From assembly GCF_040796495.1 (NCBI RefSeq), contig NZ_JBFNQN010000015.1, forward strand, positions 105,451-169,450: 64,000 nucleotides of DNA, read 5' to 3'. The position numbers and the translations under genes were made by a program. Every line of letters begins with the position of its first letter. The first letter of the stretch is position 1. The notes beneath the pieces were generated by a model. The model was given only the letters and a program-made list of their open reading frames with translations. It was not told the DNA's origin and did no database searches. Positions 1 through 10,578 of the stretch are shown piece by piece. The stretch is from Kineococcus endophyticus (GTDB lineage: Bacteria; Actinomycetota; Actinomycetes; Actinomycetales; Kineococcaceae).

Positions 1-897
1 ATGCGGGAGGCGTACCACGGGTGGACGTTCGCCAGCGACGCCGTCTCGACGTCGGTGGCCGACAACCCGAACGCCCTCGCCACCCGGCCCGACTGGGTCC
101 ACACCGTCGACGCCGCGAACTCCTACCGCGGGACGTACCGGGGGCAGGAGGCCCACCGCTACGCCCCCGAGGCGGTCGCGACGATCCGCGAGCTCGCCGG
201 GCGGGTCGACCTGGCGGGCTTCGTCGCCGAGACGTACTTCGGCAACGCGGGCGGCGTCGCCCTGCCGCCGGGCTACCTCGAGGCCGTCTACGCCGCGGTG
301 CGGGAGGCGGGCGGGCTGACCGTGGCCGACGAGGTGCAGGTCGGCTACGGCCGCCTCGGGCACTGGTTCTGGGGTTTCGAGCAGCAGGGGGTCGTGCCGG
401 ACGTCGTGGCCGTCGCGAAGTCGGTCGGCAACGGCACCCCCGTCGGTGCGGTCGTCACGCGCCGCGAGGTCGCCGACCGGTACCGGACGCAGGGCTACTT
501 CTTCTCCTCCACCGGCGGCAGCCCGGTGTCCAGCGTGGTGGGCGCGACCGTGCTGGACGTCATCCGCGAGGAACGGTTGCAGGAGAACGCCGCGACGGTC
601 GGGACCCACCTGAGGGAACGGCTGCGGGAGCTCGGGACCCGGCACGAGCTCCTCGGCACGGTCCACGGCGACGGCCTCTACCTCGGCGTCGAGTTCGTCC
701 GGGACCGCACCACCCTGGAGCCGGCCACGGCCGAGACAGCGGCGATCTGCGACCGGTTGCTGGACCTCGGCGTCGTCATGCAGCCCACGGGCGACCACCT
801 CAACGTCCTGAAGGTGAAACCGCCGCTGTGCGTCGCCCGGGAGTCGGTGGACTACTTCGCCGACGCCCTGGACCGGGTGCTCACCGAAGGCTGGTGA
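1..897 (+). CDS. Class III aminotransferase, 5'-truncated
   Basis: This is the C-terminal 298 residues of a PLP-dependent class III (omega) aminotransferase that moves an amino group between an amine and a keto acid or aldehyde. Counting within the window, the YHGW segment near residue 5, the DEVQ motif at 110-113 (the Asp contacts the pyridine nitrogen) and Lys140 in AVAKS (the PLP Schiff-base lysine) are all visible. The YHGW segment normally lies well inside such proteins, so the ATG at base 1 is not the real start and the N-terminal part lies upstream. The style recalls AGXT2/phosphoethanolamine-lyase-like members, but the substrate cannot be read. The end overlaps the convergent membrane gene by 17 bp. 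Confidence 0.85.
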   Translation: MREAYHGWTFASDAVSTSVADNPNALATRPDWVHTVDAANSYRGTYRGQEAHRYAPEAVATIRELAGRVDLAGFVAETYFGNAGGVALPPGYLEAVYAAVREAGGLTVADEVQVGYGRLGHWFWGFEQQGVVPDVVAVAKSVGNGTPVGAVVTRREVADRYRTQGYFFSSTGGSPVSSVVGATVLDVIREERLQENAATVGTHLRERLRELGTRHELLGTVHGDGLYLGVEFVRDRTTLEPATAETAAICDRLLDLGVVMQPTGDHLNVLKVKPPLCVARESVDYFADALDRVLTEGW

Positions 898-1342
898 GCA
901 GGGCCGTCACGAGCATGCTGCCCGCCATCCCCAGGCCGCAGACCCGGGGACGGCGGGCGGCGGCCACCAGCCACCCGGCCGCCACGAGGACGGCCGGCAG
1001 GCCGGTCACCCCGGCGGTCGCGTGCAGGTGGGCCCCGCCGAGGGACGGCGCGTGGGAGGACGCGGGCAGCCACCACAGCAGCGCGACCGTGGCCATCAGG
1101 TCGACCGGCACCGGGCTGGGGACGCCGCTGCGACGGGCGGCCGCCGCCGCGGCCCAGGCGGCGCCCCAGCCGGCCAGCGTGAGGACCGGGGTGAGCAGGA
1201 ACGGCACCGCCAGACCGCACGCGGCCAGCAGGCACTGGGCCATCGCCGCGGTCATGACGGCCGCCGCCGCGCGGGAGGTCCGGAAACCGGCGAGCGCCGC
1301 GGCGACCCCGACCAGCCCTGCGGCGAGGTGGAGGTGCGTCAC
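881..1342 (-). CDS. Small integral membrane protein of unknown function
   Basis: A 153-residue, very hydrophobic protein rich in Ala, Leu and Val, with about four candidate membrane segments and no motif I recognise. The GTG start is chosen because it overlaps the stop of the copper amine oxidase in a GTGA arrangement, which suggests translational coupling. It may therefore help that enzyme, for example in maturation, localisation or transport, but this is inferred from position only. An ORF in the same frame runs far upstream inside the oxidase gene and is a shadow. The 3' end overlaps the convergent aminotransferase gene. Confidence 0.6.
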   Translation of the reverse strand: MTHLHLAAGLVGVAAALAGFRTSRAAAAVMTAAMAQCLLAACGLAVPFLLTPVLTLAGWGAAWAAAAAARRSGVPSPVPVDLMATVALLWWLPASSHAPSLGGAHLHATAGVTGLPAVLVAAGWLVAAARRPRVCGLGMAGSMLVTALLTSLR

Positions 1343-3243
1343 CCCTCCCGGTGGCAGTGGGCGCCCGCCGAGGGCGGCACGTCGAGGGTGGGGTTGCGGT
1401 CGAAGAACCCGACGGGTTTGAGGACGAACCCCGTGTGGTCGACGGGCATGATCGGCCAGTCCTCCGGCCGCGGGACGTGCGTCAGCCCGAACGTGTGCCA
1501 CACGACGAGGTCGGTGGCCTCGAGGTTGCGGTCCCCCGCGACGTAGGTGGGCAGACCCGCTCCGCCGTGGTGCTGGTTGACGAAGTCGCCGGCCGAGTAG
1601 CGCTGGTCCGGGTCGAAGGCCGTCACCCACAGGTGGTCCGTCGCGAACCCCGCGCGCCGCTGGATGGAGGAGTCGTCCGCCGCCAGCAGCGTCGGCTGTC
1701 CCTCGGGGAACAGCGCGTACGCCACGGGCCGGCCGAGCGCGTTGAGGCGTCCCGGGTTCGACACGTGCCACACCCGCGCGCGGGCGGGGTCGGCCTGGCG
1801 GCGGGCGGCCAGTTCGGTCCGCAGCGGCGTGACCGACGTCGTGAACGCGTTGCCGCGCGGGTTCTCCGGCCCGACCGGGACGCGCTCGACCTGCACCTCC
1901 TCGACCGAGTTCTCGTACCCGTCCACGGCCATGTCGAGGCGGGCGCTGAACAGGTGCTGGTGGTAGGGGGCGCCCAGACCCGGCGCGATCTCCGACGAGT
2001 AGGGGTACCCCTCCCCGGGGTAGGCGGAGGTGAAGACGACCCCCGTGGCCTTGGCCTCGAACTCGATGGTCCCGTCGAGGTAGAGGTACCAGTAGAACCC
2101 GTAATCGTAGTTCCCGATGGTCGTGAAGAACGACACGACGAGCCGGCGCTGGCGCCGCACGGTGCTGCTGCCCGCCCACAGGTCGGTGTGCTTGAAGAGG
2201 ATCCCGGTGTCCTCCTCGTGGATGCAGACGGCGTTCGGCAGGACCCGTGGGTTCCCGCGCTCGTCCGCGATGGTCGCGTCGAGGTAGGTGATCTCGCCGA
2301 CGCAGTCGCAGCCCAGCTCAAGGGCGTTGGCGTACCGGCCGACGAGGTACTCCCCCGTGTCGAAGTAGTTCTGCCACGAGCGGACCGGGGAGGGGTCGGC
2401 GTACGGCACGACCATCTCGGCGATCGAGGCGCGGTGGACGATCGGGCGGTCGCGGCCCTGGTCCCGGTCGTGGAACGAGACCTGGTGCAGCACCAGACCT
2501 TCCCGGGCGTCGAACCCCACCCGGACGGAGAAGTTCTCCCACTGCAGCAGGTCGCCGTCGAGGGTGAAGCTGGGGCCCTCGGGCTGGGTGATCGAGATCG
2601 GCTTCTGCGTCGTGCGGTGCTCGCCGCGCACGGCGGGGTCGTCGAAGTTCCCCGACACCGACGGCACGGGCACGGCGCCGAGGTCGAGGACCTGGGTCAC
2701 CTCGCGGGCGATGACGTCGACGTACCCGACGAGCCCGTCCACCGGGTGCGCCCAGGCGAGGTCGGCGGGGTGCTCCTGGACGAAGGCGAGACCGCGCAGG
2801 ATGCGGCGGCCGACCTCCTCGGGGTACTCGAAGACGCCGGCCGACAGCGGGGCGACGCGCACGGTGGCGACGTCGAGGTCGCGGGCGGCCAGCGCGGCGA
2901 GCCACCGGCCGTCCGTGGCGAGCAACTGCTCGACGAGCTCGAACTCCTCGTCGAGCACGGGCAGCTGCCCGTCGACGGCGGCGTCCAGGTCGCTCGAGCG
3001 CAGGACCGTCCGCGCCGTCAGGTCGACGAGGACGTCGCGGGCGGCGACGACGCGCACGTCGTGCAGCAGGGCGCGGGCCCGGCGCGGTGGCGTCGCGGCG
3101 GCGAGTTCCGCCTTCGTCGGTTCGTCGAGCCCCACGTAGGCGAAGCGGGTGGACTCGCGGACGAGCCCCTTGGCGTCCAGCACCTCACGGACGGCGGCGA
3201 TCTCGTCGGCGGTCAACGAGGACAACGGGTGGCCGGTGGTCAT
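1339..3243 (-). CDS. Copper-containing primary amine oxidase
   Basis: This 634-residue enzyme oxidatively deaminates primary amines to aldehydes with release of ammonia and hydrogen peroxide. The topaquinone consensus N-Y-D is at 378-380, with Tyr379 the residue that becomes TPQ. The catalytic-base Asp295 lies in YFDTGEY, and two copper ligands are H428 and H430 in HQH; the third is probably in the C-terminal FGLTH segment. There is no signal peptide, so it is likely cytoplasmic. A GAGGAG Shine-Dalgarno precedes the ATG. A TetR gene lies upstream in the same direction and a membrane protein gene overlaps the stop. Length fits the bacterial family (about 620-660). The substrate (tyramine, phenethylamine or histamine) is not determined. 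Confidence 0.93.
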   Translation of the reverse strand: MTTGHPLSSLTADEIAAVREVLDAKGLVRESTRFAYVGLDEPTKAELAAATPPRRARALLHDVRVVAARDVLVDLTARTVLRSSDLDAAVDGQLPVLDEEFELVEQLLATDGRWLAALAARDLDVATVRVAPLSAGVFEYPEEVGRRILRGLAFVQEHPADLAWAHPVDGLVGYVDVIAREVTQVLDLGAVPVPSVSGNFDDPAVRGEHRTTQKPISITQPEGPSFTLDGDLLQWENFSVRVGFDAREGLVLHQVSFHDRDQGRDRPIVHRASIAEMVVPYADPSPVRSWQNYFDTGEYLVGRYANALELGCDCVGEITYLDATIADERGNPRVLPNAVCIHEEDTGILFKHTDLWAGSSTVRRQRRLVVSFFTTIGNYDYGFYWYLYLDGTIEFEAKATGVVFTSAYPGEGYPYSSEIAPGLGAPYHQHLFSARLDMAVDGYENSVEEVQVERVPVGPENPRGNAFTTSVTPLRTELAARRQADPARARVWHVSNPGRLNALGRPVAYALFPEGQPTLLAADDSSIQRRAGFATDHLWVTAFDPDQRYSAGDFVNQHHGGAGLPTYVAGDRNLEATDLVVWHTFGLTHVPRPEDWPIMPVDHTGFVLKPVGFFDRNPTLDVPPSAGAHCHREG

Positions 3244-3258
3244 GGGGCTCCTCTGTGA

Positions 3259-3274
3259 GTCTCCGGCGGGAGAC
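3259..3274. promoter_or_regulatory. Palindrome upstream of the amine oxidase, candidate TetR operator
   Basis: A perfect inverted repeat with 6-bp arms (GTCTCC and GGAGAC) and a 4-bp centre lies 15 bp before the oxidase start codon, between it and the TetR gene. Position and symmetry suit a TetR-family operator. Assignment to the neighbouring regulator is inference. Confidence 0.4.
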
Positions 3275-3283
3275 GAAAAGAGT

Positions 3284-3303
3284 AGGACGGAGGGAGCCGT
3301 CCT
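3284..3303 (-). terminator. Hairpin after the TetR gene
   Basis: A 7-bp perfect stem (AGGACGG/CCGTCCT) with a 6-nt loop lies just downstream of the TetR stop. On the minus strand it is followed within a few bases by a short T-rich run, so it may end or attenuate read-through from tetR into the amine oxidase gene. Confidence 0.45.
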
Positions 3304-3315
3304 GGGAAGACCCGG

Positions 3316-3906
3316 TCAGCGGGAGATCTGGGCGAGGTGGGCGTCGAGCGCGGCGCGCTGCTGGTGCGGCGTCAGCAGGGGTTCCTCGGCGACGACGAAC
3401 GTCTGGGCCCCCATGAGGAAGGCCAGCAGGTGGGCCGCGGCCAGGTCCGCGTCGACCGTCGGGGGGACGTCCCCCGCGCGACGCGCCTCCTGCAACCAGC
3501 CCACGACCTGCGTCCGCCACTCCCGCAGCGCCACGGCGTTGACGCCCGCGAAACGGTCGTCGGCGACGGTCCGCCCCCAGAACGAGACGACGATGCGCGC
3601 CTCCAGCACCCGCGTCTCGTCCAGCGGAAGCACCTCGAGGCAGAACGCCCGCAGCGCGTCCAGCCCGCGCCGATCACCGATCGCCGCCGCCACCCGGTCG
3701 TTCGTCTGGGCGAACACGTACTCGAACGATGCCTGCAGCAGTTCGTCCTTGCCGGCGAAGTACCGGTTCAGCGCACCGTTGGCGTACCCGGCCTCCGCGG
3801 CGATGTCCCGCATCGTCACCGAGTCCAGCCCGTGCCGGGCCACGAGGCGCCAGGTCACGTGGATGATCTCGCGGCGGCGCGCGGTGTGGTCGACGAGACG
3901 GGGCAT
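3316..3906 (-). CDS. TetR-family regulator, BetI-like C-terminal domain
   Basis: A 196-residue one-component repressor. The N-terminal helix-turn-helix spans about residues 8-55 (TMRDIAAEAGYANGALNRYF, then KDELL), and the C-terminal ligand domain resembles that of BetI/RutR-type regulators. It lies upstream of the copper amine oxidase in the same orientation, separated by a hairpin and a palindrome, so control of amine oxidation is the natural guess. It is divergent from the heparinase-like gene, with only about 40 bp between the starts, and might act on that promoter too. The ligand is unknown. Confidence 0.85.
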   Translation of the reverse strand: MPRLVDHTARRREIIHVTWRLVARHGLDSVTMRDIAAEAGYANGALNRYFAGKDELLQASFEYVFAQTNDRVAAAIGDRRGLDALRAFCLEVLPLDETRVLEARIVVSFWGRTVADDRFAGVNAVALREWRTQVVGWLQEARRAGDVPPTVDADLAAAHLLAFLMGAQTFVVAEEPLLTPHQQRAALDAHLAQISR

Positions 3907-3947
3907 GACGCCGGGAACGCTAGCAGCGGGTCTGCCAGGGTGGACGC

Positions 3948-5741
3948 GTGCTTCCCCGGTCCGGCGCTGCCCTGCCCCCCGGCCGCGTCCCCGCGAGCGA
4001 GGTGGACGCCGTGCTCGCGGCGGCCCGGGCGGACAGGGACCTCCCGTGGCCGCAGACCACCGCGAGCACGTGGGCGCGGGTGCGCCGCGACGGTGACCGC
4101 ACCGGGCACGAGGCGCTCGTCGCCGCCCTCACCCACCGCACGTCCCGGGCCGTGCTGGCCGCCCTCGCCGACCCGGACGACCCGGCCCTGCTCGACGTCG
4201 TCGCGGACGCGGTCCTGCTGCGCTGCGAGCAGTCGAGCTGGTGCTGGCCCGCCCACGACGACACGCTCGTGCCCGACCCCGCGCGCCCCGTCCTCGACCT
4301 CGGCGCCGGGGAGGTCGCCGGCCAACTGGCCTGGACCGACCACCTCCTCGGCGACCGCCTCGACGAGCGCTGGCCCGGACTGCGCGCCCGGTTGCGGCTC
4401 GAGGTGCGGGTGCGCGTCCTGGACCCGTTCCGGCAGCGGCGGGACTGGCACTGGCTCGGACTCGACGGTGACGTCCACAACTGGAACCCCTGGATCCACG
4501 GCAACGTCCTCACCGCCGCCCTCGCCCTGACGGAGGGGGACGAGCGGGCCGAGCTGGTCGCGCTCGCCCTCGAGGGCATCGACCGCTACGTCGCGGCCCT
4601 CCCGGCGGACGGTGCCACCGACGAGGGGTTCGACTACTGGTTCAACGGCGCGTGCCGCGCGATCGAGGCGCTCGACCTCGTCCGGGACTGGACGACGGAG
4701 CCACGGTTGCGGGCGACGACGGGTTTCCCCTCCGCCCTGCACCTCGGCGGGACGTGGCACGCCTCCTTCGCCGACTCCCGGGGCCGCGCCGCCGACGACC
4801 TGCCCTGGCACGCCCTGCACGCGGCGGCCCGCGCGGTGGGCGACGTCGAGGCGCAGGCGCACGCGGCGTTCCTCGCCGCGGAACAGGAACGGGCCGGGCG
4901 CCCCCGGGTCGACGTCCGCGTGGGGCTCGGGCGGGTCGTGCGCGAACTGGCCGACGACGGGTGGTGGGTGGAACGGGAACGGGCCGTCGCTCCCCCGCTG
5001 CCGCAGCGGTCGCTGCTGTCGTCGCTGGAGGTCCTCGTCGCCCGGTCGAACTCCCTGGGCGTCGCGGTGAAGGGCGGTCACGACGACGAGCACCACAACC
5101 ACTGCGACGTCGGGTCGCTCGTCGTAGCCCTGCACGGGGTCCCCGTGGTGGTCGACCCCGGCCGGCCCATCTACACCGCCGCGACGTTCGGACCGGACCG
5201 GTACGGGACCTGGACGATGGGCAGCGCCTGGCACTCCGTGCCGCAGCTGGGCGGGGTCGACCAGGCGCCCGGTCGCAGCAGCGCGGCGCGCGGGTTCACG
5301 CTCCGCCTCGCGGAGGACGCCGACGAGGTCGCGATGGACCTCCAGGACGCCTACCCGGGCAGCGGGGTGCGGTCGTGGCGGCGCACCGTCCGGCTCGACC
5401 GGCGCCGGGACGAGGTCCTGCTGAGCGACCGGTGGAGCGGCGCCGCCGCCGGAACGGCCTCCGCCGTGCACCTCGTCCTCGCCGGTGAGGTCGGGCTGGC
5501 GGCGGGGCGCGCGGTCGTCGAGGCGCTCGACGGGGTGGGTGCGCTCGAGCTGTCCTGGGACCCGTCGTCGGTGGTCAGGGCCGGTCTGGAGGTGCGGGAA
5601 CTCGACGACCCGATGCTCACCGGGGTGTGGGGTGGGCGGCTGACACGGCTGCGACTGGAACTGCCACCCGCGCCTGACGGTGCGCTGGACGTCACCTGCA
5701 GGCGGTCCACTCCCGGATGCGGAGGGTCCGGCACGCGCTGA
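3948..5741 (+). CDS. Heparinase II/III-like polysaccharide lyase
   Basis: A 597-residue protein with an alpha-helical toroid-like N-terminal half and a beta-rich C-terminal half typical of heparinase II/III and alginate or oligo-lyases. The family signature is the segment around residues 375-395 ([13 protein letters not shown]), where His378 and the nearby His/Asp cluster sit in the usual catalytic and metal-binding place. There is no signal peptide, so it probably acts on imported oligouronides or glycosaminoglycan fragments in the cytoplasm. A GTG start is used, divergent from the TetR gene. No sugar transporter adjoins it, so the substrate is open. Confidence 0.8.
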   Translation: MLPRSGAALPPGRVPASEVDAVLAAARADRDLPWPQTTASTWARVRRDGDRTGHEALVAALTHRTSRAVLAALADPDDPALLDVVADAVLLRCEQSSWCWPAHDDTLVPDPARPVLDLGAGEVAGQLAWTDHLLGDRLDERWPGLRARLRLEVRVRVLDPFRQRRDWHWLGLDGDVHNWNPWIHGNVLTAALALTEGDERAELVALALEGIDRYVAALPADGATDEGFDYWFNGACRAIEALDLVRDWTTEPRLRATTGFPSALHLGGTWHASFADSRGRAADDLPWHALHAAARAVGDVEAQAHAAFLAAEQERAGRPRVDVRVGLGRVVRELADDGWWVERERAVAPPLPQRSLLSSLEVLVARSNSLGVAVKGGHDDEHHNHCDVGSLVVALHGVPVVVDPGRPIYTAATFGPDRYGTWTMGSAWHSVPQLGGVDQAPGRSSAARGFTLRLAEDADEVAMDLQDAYPGSGVRSWRRTVRLDRRRDEVLLSDRWSGAAAGTASAVHLVLAGEVGLAAGRAVVEALDGVGALELSWDPSSVVRAGLEVRELDDPMLTGVWGGRLTRLRLELPPAPDGALDVTCRRSTPGCGGSGTR

Positions 5742-5751
5742 TGCTGGTGGC

Positions 5752-7290
5752 GTGACCGAGCAGATGGAAACCACCGCTCCCGGCGCGCCGACGACGAACG
5801 ACGCGGGCATCCCCGTCGCGAGCGACGAGCACTCCCTGACCCAGGGTCCCGGCGGCGGGATCCTGCTGCACGACGCGTACCTCATCGAGAAGATGGCGCA
5901 GTTCAACCGCGAACGCGTCCCCGAGCGTGTCGTGCACGCCAAGGGCGGCGGCGCCTTCGGCGAGTTCCGCGTGACGGGCGACGTCTCGGCGTACACCCGC
6001 GCCGCTCTCTTCCAGCCGGGCACCACGACGCCCGTGCTCGCGCGCTTCTCCACCGTGGCCGGTGAGTCCGGGACCCCGGACACCTGGCGCGACCCGCGCG
6101 GGTTCTCGCTGAAGTTCTACACGTCCGAGGGGAACTACGACCTCGTCGGCAACAACACCCCCGTCTTCTTCGTCAAGGACCCGCTGAAGTTCCAGGACTT
6201 CATCCGCTCCCAGAAGCGCCGCGCCGACACGCACCTGCGCGACCACGACATGCAGTGGGACTTCTGGACCCTCTCCCCCGAGTCCGCGCACCAGGTGACG
6301 TGGCTCATGGGTGACCGCGGCATCCCGCGGACGTGGCGGCACATGAACGGCTACGGCTCGCACACGTTCCAGTGGATCGACGCCGAGGGGAAGCGCACCT
6401 GGGTCAAGTACCACTTCACGACCGACCAGGGCGCGGAGTTCTTCACCCAGGACGAGGCCGACCAGATGGCCTCGATCGACACGGACTACCACATCCGCGA
6501 CCTGAGCGAGCACATCCGCGACGGGGAGTTCCCCTCGTGGACCCTCTCGGTCCAGCTCATGCCCGACGAGGACGCCGCCGGGTACCGGTTCAACCCGTTC
6601 GACGTCACGAAGGTCTGGCCGCACAGCGACTACCCGCTGCACGAGGTCGGGAAGCTCACGCTGAACCGGAACCCGGAGAACTACTTCGCGGAGATCGAGC
6701 AGGCCGCCTTCGAGCCGTCGAACATGGTGCCGGGCATCGGCGTCAGCCCGGACAAGATGCTGCTGGGCCGCATGTTCAGCTACGCCGACGCGCACCGCTA
6801 CCGCATCGGCGCGAACTACGCCCAGCTGCCGGTGAACCACGCGACGTCCCCCGTCAACAGCTACGCCAAGGACGGGGCCATGCGCTACAGCAACCCCGGT
6901 GACCCGGTCTACGCCCCGAACTCCTACGGCGGACCGGCCGCCGACCCCCAGCGGGCCGGCCACACCGGACGCTGGGACGCGGGCGGCGAGCCCGTCCGCG
7001 CCGCCTACGAGCAGCACGCCGAGGACGACGACTGGGGCCAGGCCCGGTCGCTCCTCAACGACGTGATGGACGAGGACGCGCGCGGCCGCTTCGTCGACAA
7101 CGTCGTGGGGCACCTGCTCAACGGCGTCAGCGACGCCGTGCTGACGCGCGCCTTCGCCTACTGGGACGCCGTCGACGGCGAGATCGGCCGGCGGATCCGC
7201 GAGGGCGTGTCGGCCAAGCAGGACCTGACGGACCCCAAGGCCGAGGAGCAGGGGAACTCCGCCCGCAGCTCGGCGCAGCACAAGGCCTGA
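5752..7290 (+). CDS. katA: Monofunctional haem catalase
   Basis: A 512-residue small-subunit catalase that converts hydrogen peroxide to water and oxygen. Catalytic His62 lies in the [13 protein letters not shown] segment, the distal Asn134 in the [11 protein letters not shown] segment, and Tyr344 in [12 protein letters not shown] is the proximal haem ligand. The GTG at 5752 gives a typical N-terminus; an ATG at 5764 is nearly as good and neither has a strong Shine-Dalgarno. It starts 10 bp after the heparinase-like stop and ends convergently with a TetR gene. It could detoxify peroxide from the amine oxidase nearby, which is an inference from proximity. Confidence 0.95.
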   Translation: MTEQMETTAPGAPTTNDAGIPVASDEHSLTQGPGGGILLHDAYLIEKMAQFNRERVPERVVHAKGGGAFGEFRVTGDVSAYTRAALFQPGTTTPVLARFSTVAGESGTPDTWRDPRGFSLKFYTSEGNYDLVGNNTPVFFVKDPLKFQDFIRSQKRRADTHLRDHDMQWDFWTLSPESAHQVTWLMGDRGIPRTWRHMNGYGSHTFQWIDAEGKRTWVKYHFTTDQGAEFFTQDEADQMASIDTDYHIRDLSEHIRDGEFPSWTLSVQLMPDEDAAGYRFNPFDVTKVWPHSDYPLHEVGKLTLNRNPENYFAEIEQAAFEPSNMVPGIGVSPDKMLLGRMFSYADAHRYRIGANYAQLPVNHATSPVNSYAKDGAMRYSNPGDPVYAPNSYGGPAADPQRAGHTGRWDAGGEPVRAAYEQHAEDDDWGQARSLLNDVMDEDARGRFVDNVVGHLLNGVSDAVLTRAFAYWDAVDGEIGRRIREGVSAKQDLTDPKAEEQGNSARSSAQHKA

Positions 7291-7299
7291 CGCCGGCGC

Positions 7300-7929
7300 T
7301 CAGTCGTCCGCCGGGTCGGGGCGGGTCGTGGACCACGACAGCTCCAGCCCGGCGAACAACCGGTCCAGCGTCTGCCGGATGGCGTGCCGCGCAGCCGCTT
7401 GCAGCGGCGCCCCGAGGTGGTCGACCTCCAGACCCGAGACGACGGACAGGACGAGGCGGGCGTCCGTGCGTGGACTCGGCGAGCCGAGGGCTGCGACGGT
7501 CGCCTCCACGTGGGCGTGCAGGCTCTGCAACCAGGCGGTGGACGCGCGCTGCAGGTCGTCACGCCGGGCGGCCGCGGTGAGGAACTCGTACTCGGTGATG
7601 AGTTGCCACCGGTGCTCGGTGAGGCCGGTGATGACGAAGTCCGCCACGCGCGCCGCGACCCGGGAGGTGGTGAGGTCTGCGCCGAAGGTGGCGATGGCCG
7701 CCACCACCCGGGCCGTCTCGCGCTGGGTGTGGCGGGAGAAGGCCGCGGTGATCAGCGCGTCCTTGTCCTGGAAGTAGTAGGTGGTCGTGCCGAGGGGGAC
7801 ACCGGCCTCGGCTGCGACGACACGCATCGACAGACCCTGGATGCCGTCGCGGCCGATGACCCGCAGCGCCGCGTCGACGATGTCCGTCCTCCGTTGCGCC
7901 CCCTTGCGGCTGGTCCCACCGGTGGTCAC
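7300..7929 (-). CDS. TetR-family regulator
   Basis: A 209-residue regulator with an N-terminal HTH at about residues 12-60 ([25 protein letters not shown]) and a variable helical C-terminal domain. The GTG start overlaps the SDR stop as GTGA, so the regulator is the second gene of an SDR-tetR operon and probably autoregulates. A longer reading frame upstream is inside the SDR gene and was not used. Ligand unknown. Confidence 0.85.
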   Translation of the reverse strand: MTTGGTSRKGAQRRTDIVDAALRVIGRDGIQGLSMRVVAAEAGVPLGTTTYYFQDKDALITAAFSRHTQRETARVVAAIATFGADLTTSRVAARVADFVITGLTEHRWQLITEYEFLTAAARRDDLQRASTAWLQSLHAHVEATVAALGSPSPRTDARLVLSVVSGLEVDHLGAPLQAAARHAIRQTLDRLFAGLELSWSTTRPDPADD

Positions 7930-8711
7930 GGGGCCGCCAGAGCTCCCCGCTCCTCGGCGATGGAGTTCCCGCCGTCGACCACGAGCACCTGACCGGTGAC
8001 GTAGGACGCCCCCGGCGAGGCGAGGAAGGCCACGAGTGCCGCGACCTCCTCGGGGCGACCCGGACGGCGCATGGGGGTGGCCCGTCCCATGTCCACCTCG
8101 TGCGGTGAGGACGAACTCGTCTCGATCCAGCCCGGGGCGACCGCGTTGCACGTGATGCCGCGGTCCGCCAGGTCGACCGCGAGGGACCGGGTCAGCCCGA
8201 CCGTGGCGGCCTTGGCGGCGTGGTACGCCGCATCCCCGGCGTAGGCCATGACGGGGCCCGAGACCGACGACACCGTGACGACCCGCCCGGCCTGTGCGGG
8301 CAGGTGGGGCAGGGCGGCGCGCGTGACGAGGAACGTGGTGTCGAGGTTGCGCGACATCCCGGCCCGCCAGTCCTCCAGGGACGTGGACTCCAGCGCGGTG
8401 GGTTCCTCGGACCCCGACACCGAGACCATGCCGGCGTTGTTCACGAGGACGTCGAGACGACCGAACGCGTCGACCGCCGTCTGCACCAACGCCTGCGCGG
8501 TGTCGGGGTCGGTGAGGTCACCCACGAACCCCTCCGCCGTCGCCCCGTCGCGGCGCAGCTCGGCCACGCGGTCGTCGATGCGGGAGGTCGTCGCGGCCAG
8601 GACGACGGCGAAGTCGCGGGCGAGCAGGCGAGCGCAGGCGAACCCGATCCCGGTGGGACTGCCGGCGCCCGTGACGAGAGCGACCGGCCGTTCGGAGTGC
8701 GTCGAGGTCAT
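7926..8711 (-). CDS. Short-chain dehydrogenase/reductase
   Basis: A 261-residue classical SDR with a Rossmann fold. The cofactor motif [10 protein letters not shown] is at about 14-23, NNAG at 91-94, the catalytic Ser is near 149-151, and Tyr163 and Lys167 form YxxxK. It would oxidise or reduce an alcohol or ketone with NAD(P)(H). A good AGGAG Shine-Dalgarno precedes the ATG. It is translationally coupled to the following TetR gene, and the promoter region holds a CGTACG-type palindrome. The substrate cannot be told from sequence. Confidence 0.88.
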   Translation of the reverse strand: MTSTHSERPVALVTGAGSPTGIGFACARLLARDFAVVLAATTSRIDDRVAELRRDGATAEGFVGDLTDPDTAQALVQTAVDAFGRLDVLVNNAGMVSVSGSEEPTALESTSLEDWRAGMSRNLDTTFLVTRAALPHLPAQAGRVVTVSSVSGPVMAYAGDAAYHAAKAATVGLTRSLAVDLADRGITCNAVAPGWIETSSSSPHEVDMGRATPMRRPGRPEEVAALVAFLASPGASYVTGQVLVVDGGNSIAEERGALAAP

Positions 8712-8728
8712 GTCCGCTCCTGTGAAGT

Positions 8729-8742
8729 CGTACGTCCGTACG
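8729..8742. promoter_or_regulatory. CGTACG-N2-CGTACG operator-like repeat
   Basis: Two CGTACG half-sites separated by 2 bp lie 18-31 bp upstream of the SDR start. Tandem palindromic half-sites of this kind are typical TetR operators, and the TetR encoded in the same operon is the likely ligand. Confidence 0.45.
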
Positions 8743-8781
8743 GGTTCAGCATGGGCTTCCGTCCACCCGGCGCACAAGGGG

Positions 8782-9246
8782 TCAGGCCAGCTCGTGGAAC
8801 CGGATGCAGACGAACCCCGGCTCGGGACGGGCCACGCCCACGACGACGGTCCGCGTCAGCCACTCGTGCTGCGGGGCGTCGGTCTGGAACTGCGCCGACG
8901 TCCGGTAGTAGAACTCGCTCTCGTCGACGGGGTCACCGGCGTCGACGCGGGCCTCGACCTCGGGGGTGGAGACCCAGAACCCGCGGTTGCGGATGTCGAC
9001 GACCGCGCCGTCGTCGGCCTGGAGGAGGTACCGCGCATCGAGTTCGGTGCCGTTGGCGCGCGTGACGGACCAGTCGCCGCCGTGCGGGAGGACCGTCCCC
9101 CGCAGGCGCGGGCCCTCGACGGTGCCGCCGGTGATCGGCGTGAACCAGACCTCTTCGCGCTCACCGCGCCCGATGCGCAGGGCGGGGGCGCACGCGACGC
9201 GGGCCTCGAAGGCGAAGTGCAGGGACGGTGGCAGCGGTGCAGACAT
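8782..9246 (-). CDS. DUF3237-family protein
   Basis: A 154-residue protein resembling the DUF3237 family, small beta-barrel proteins of unknown role often found near catabolic SDR and hydrolase genes. Visible family traits are the N-terminal LHFAFEARV strand, the [20 protein letters not shown] turn and the repeated aromatic strands towards the end (SEFYYRTS). The ATG has a strong GGAGGG Shine-Dalgarno. It stands alone, divergent from the beta-lactamase-like hydrolase. No function is assigned. Confidence 0.7.
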   Translation of the reverse strand: MSAPLPPSLHFAFEARVACAPALRIGRGEREEVWFTPITGGTVEGPRLRGTVLPHGGDWSVTRANGTELDARYLLQADDGAVVDIRNRGFWVSTPEVEARVDAGDPVDESEFYYRTSAQFQTDAPQHEWLTRTVVVGVARPEPGFVCIRFHELA

Positions 9247-9417
9247 CGGAACCCTCCAGGGTCGTCGGCGGACAGGCAGAGTCGTATCAGGAAACCTGAC
9301 GGATTGGGAGGGCTGCCGGTCTTGTGCCGGGCCACCTCGCCGTGCTGCACTCGTACGGTCGTCCCACTCCGGCGTCCCTCCCGGGGCCGCCGTCGACCAC
9401 CCGCGAGAGGAAGCCCC

Positions 9418-10575
9418 GTGTCCCGGCAGCACCCCGGAGTCCTCGCCGACCTCGACCTCTTCAGCGGCGCCCCGCAGATCGACCACTTCGGCCGCATGGC
9501 CGAGGTCGTCGGCACCCGGGCCATGGCTGCCTCCTCGCACCCGCGGCCGTGGCCCGAGGGCGACCGCGTGGACCTGCCCTCGACGTTCTCCTTCGACGGC
9601 TCCGAGCCCTCGCTCGAGGAGTTCCTCGACGAGACCGAGACGTCCGCGGTGCTCGTCCTGCACGAGGGCCGCGTCGTCCACGAGCGGTACTTCCGGACCG
9701 GCGGCCCCGACGTGCCGTGGATGTCCATGTCGGTCGCGAAGAGCTTCGTCGCGACCCTCGTCGGCATCGCCGTCTCCGAGGGTCTGATCCGTGACGTCGA
9801 GGACCCGATCAGCGACTACGTGCCCGTCGACCCCGGCTCCGCGTACGACGGGGTGCCCATCCGCAGCGTGCTGCAGATGTCCTCCGGCGCCGTGTGGAAC
9901 GAGGACTACAGCGACCCCGAGGCCGACGCCCTGCGTCTGGCCCGGGCCACCTCCGGTCAGGGGGGGAACCTCGACACGGTCGTCGCGACGCTGGGCCGTG
10001 AGCGCGAACCCGACACGCTGTGCCGGTACAACTCCTGCGACACCCAGGCCCTCGCCGCCCTCGTCCGGCGGGCGAGCGGCCGGCACCTCGCCGACTACAT
10101 GCAGGAGAAGCTCTGCGAACCGCTGGGGTTCCAGCACGAGGGCGCCTGGGTCGTGGACCCGAGCGGTGTCGAGATGGGCTTCGCCGGCGTGAACCTCGTC
10201 GCCCGCGACTTCGCCCGGCTCGGCGAGCTGTACCGCAACGGCGGTGAGGTCGACGGGGTGCAGGTCGTCCCGGCGGAGTGGATCCACGCCGCCACCACCT
10301 CGTCGCTGCCGCACCTGGAGGCGGGCAAGGTCGTCGTCGGGGGCGGGACCACGCCGGAGGGGTACGGGTACCAGTGGTGGCTGCCGCCGGGCGAGCGCGA
10401 GGAGTGGATGGCCGCGGGCGTCTACAACCAGTACGTGTACGTCGACCCGGCGAACTCCGTGACCGTCGTCAAGCTGTCCGCGAACCGCAGGTACGGCACG
10501 GCGGACGCCGAGAGCGCCCACCGCGAGGCCCAGTCCCTGGAACTCCTGCGCGCGATCGCCCGCAGCTTCGACTGA
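9418..10575 (+). CDS. Serine hydrolase of the beta-lactamase/NylB fold
   Basis: A 385-residue class C beta-lactamase-fold hydrolase. Ser105-x-x-Lys108 (SVAK) is the nucleophile pair, Tyr204 in YNSCDTQ is the second catalytic motif, and the C-terminal sequence GYGYQWW resembles 6-aminohexanoate-dimer hydrolase and family VIII esterases more than true beta-lactamases. There is no signal peptide, so a cytoplasmic amide or ester hydrolase is likelier than antibiotic resistance. The GTG start has a GAGAGGA Shine-Dalgarno; the reading frame extends far upstream but is non-coding there. It converges on the AraC gene with 3 bp between stops. Confidence 0.85.
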   Translation: MSRQHPGVLADLDLFSGAPQIDHFGRMAEVVGTRAMAASSHPRPWPEGDRVDLPSTFSFDGSEPSLEEFLDETETSAVLVLHEGRVVHERYFRTGGPDVPWMSMSVAKSFVATLVGIAVSEGLIRDVEDPISDYVPVDPGSAYDGVPIRSVLQMSSGAVWNEDYSDPEADALRLARATSGQGGNLDTVVATLGREREPDTLCRYNSCDTQALAALVRRASGRHLADYMQEKLCEPLGFQHEGAWVVDPSGVEMGFAGVNLVARDFARLGELYRNGGEVDGVQVVPAEWIHAATTSSLPHLEAGKVVVGGGTTPEGYGYQWWLPPGEREEWMAAGVYNQYVYVDPANSVTVVKLSANRRYGTADAESAHREAQSLELLRAIARSFD

Positions 10576-10578
10576 GGT

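Noticed and set aside
1..3. ATG at base 1 as the start of the aminotransferase
   Set aside because: The first residues correspond to the interior of class III aminotransferases, so the gene begins upstream of the window.
9418..10575. Beta-lactamase (antibiotic resistance)
   Set aside because: No signal peptide and the motifs resemble 6-aminohexanoate-dimer hydrolase/esterases; resistance is not supported.
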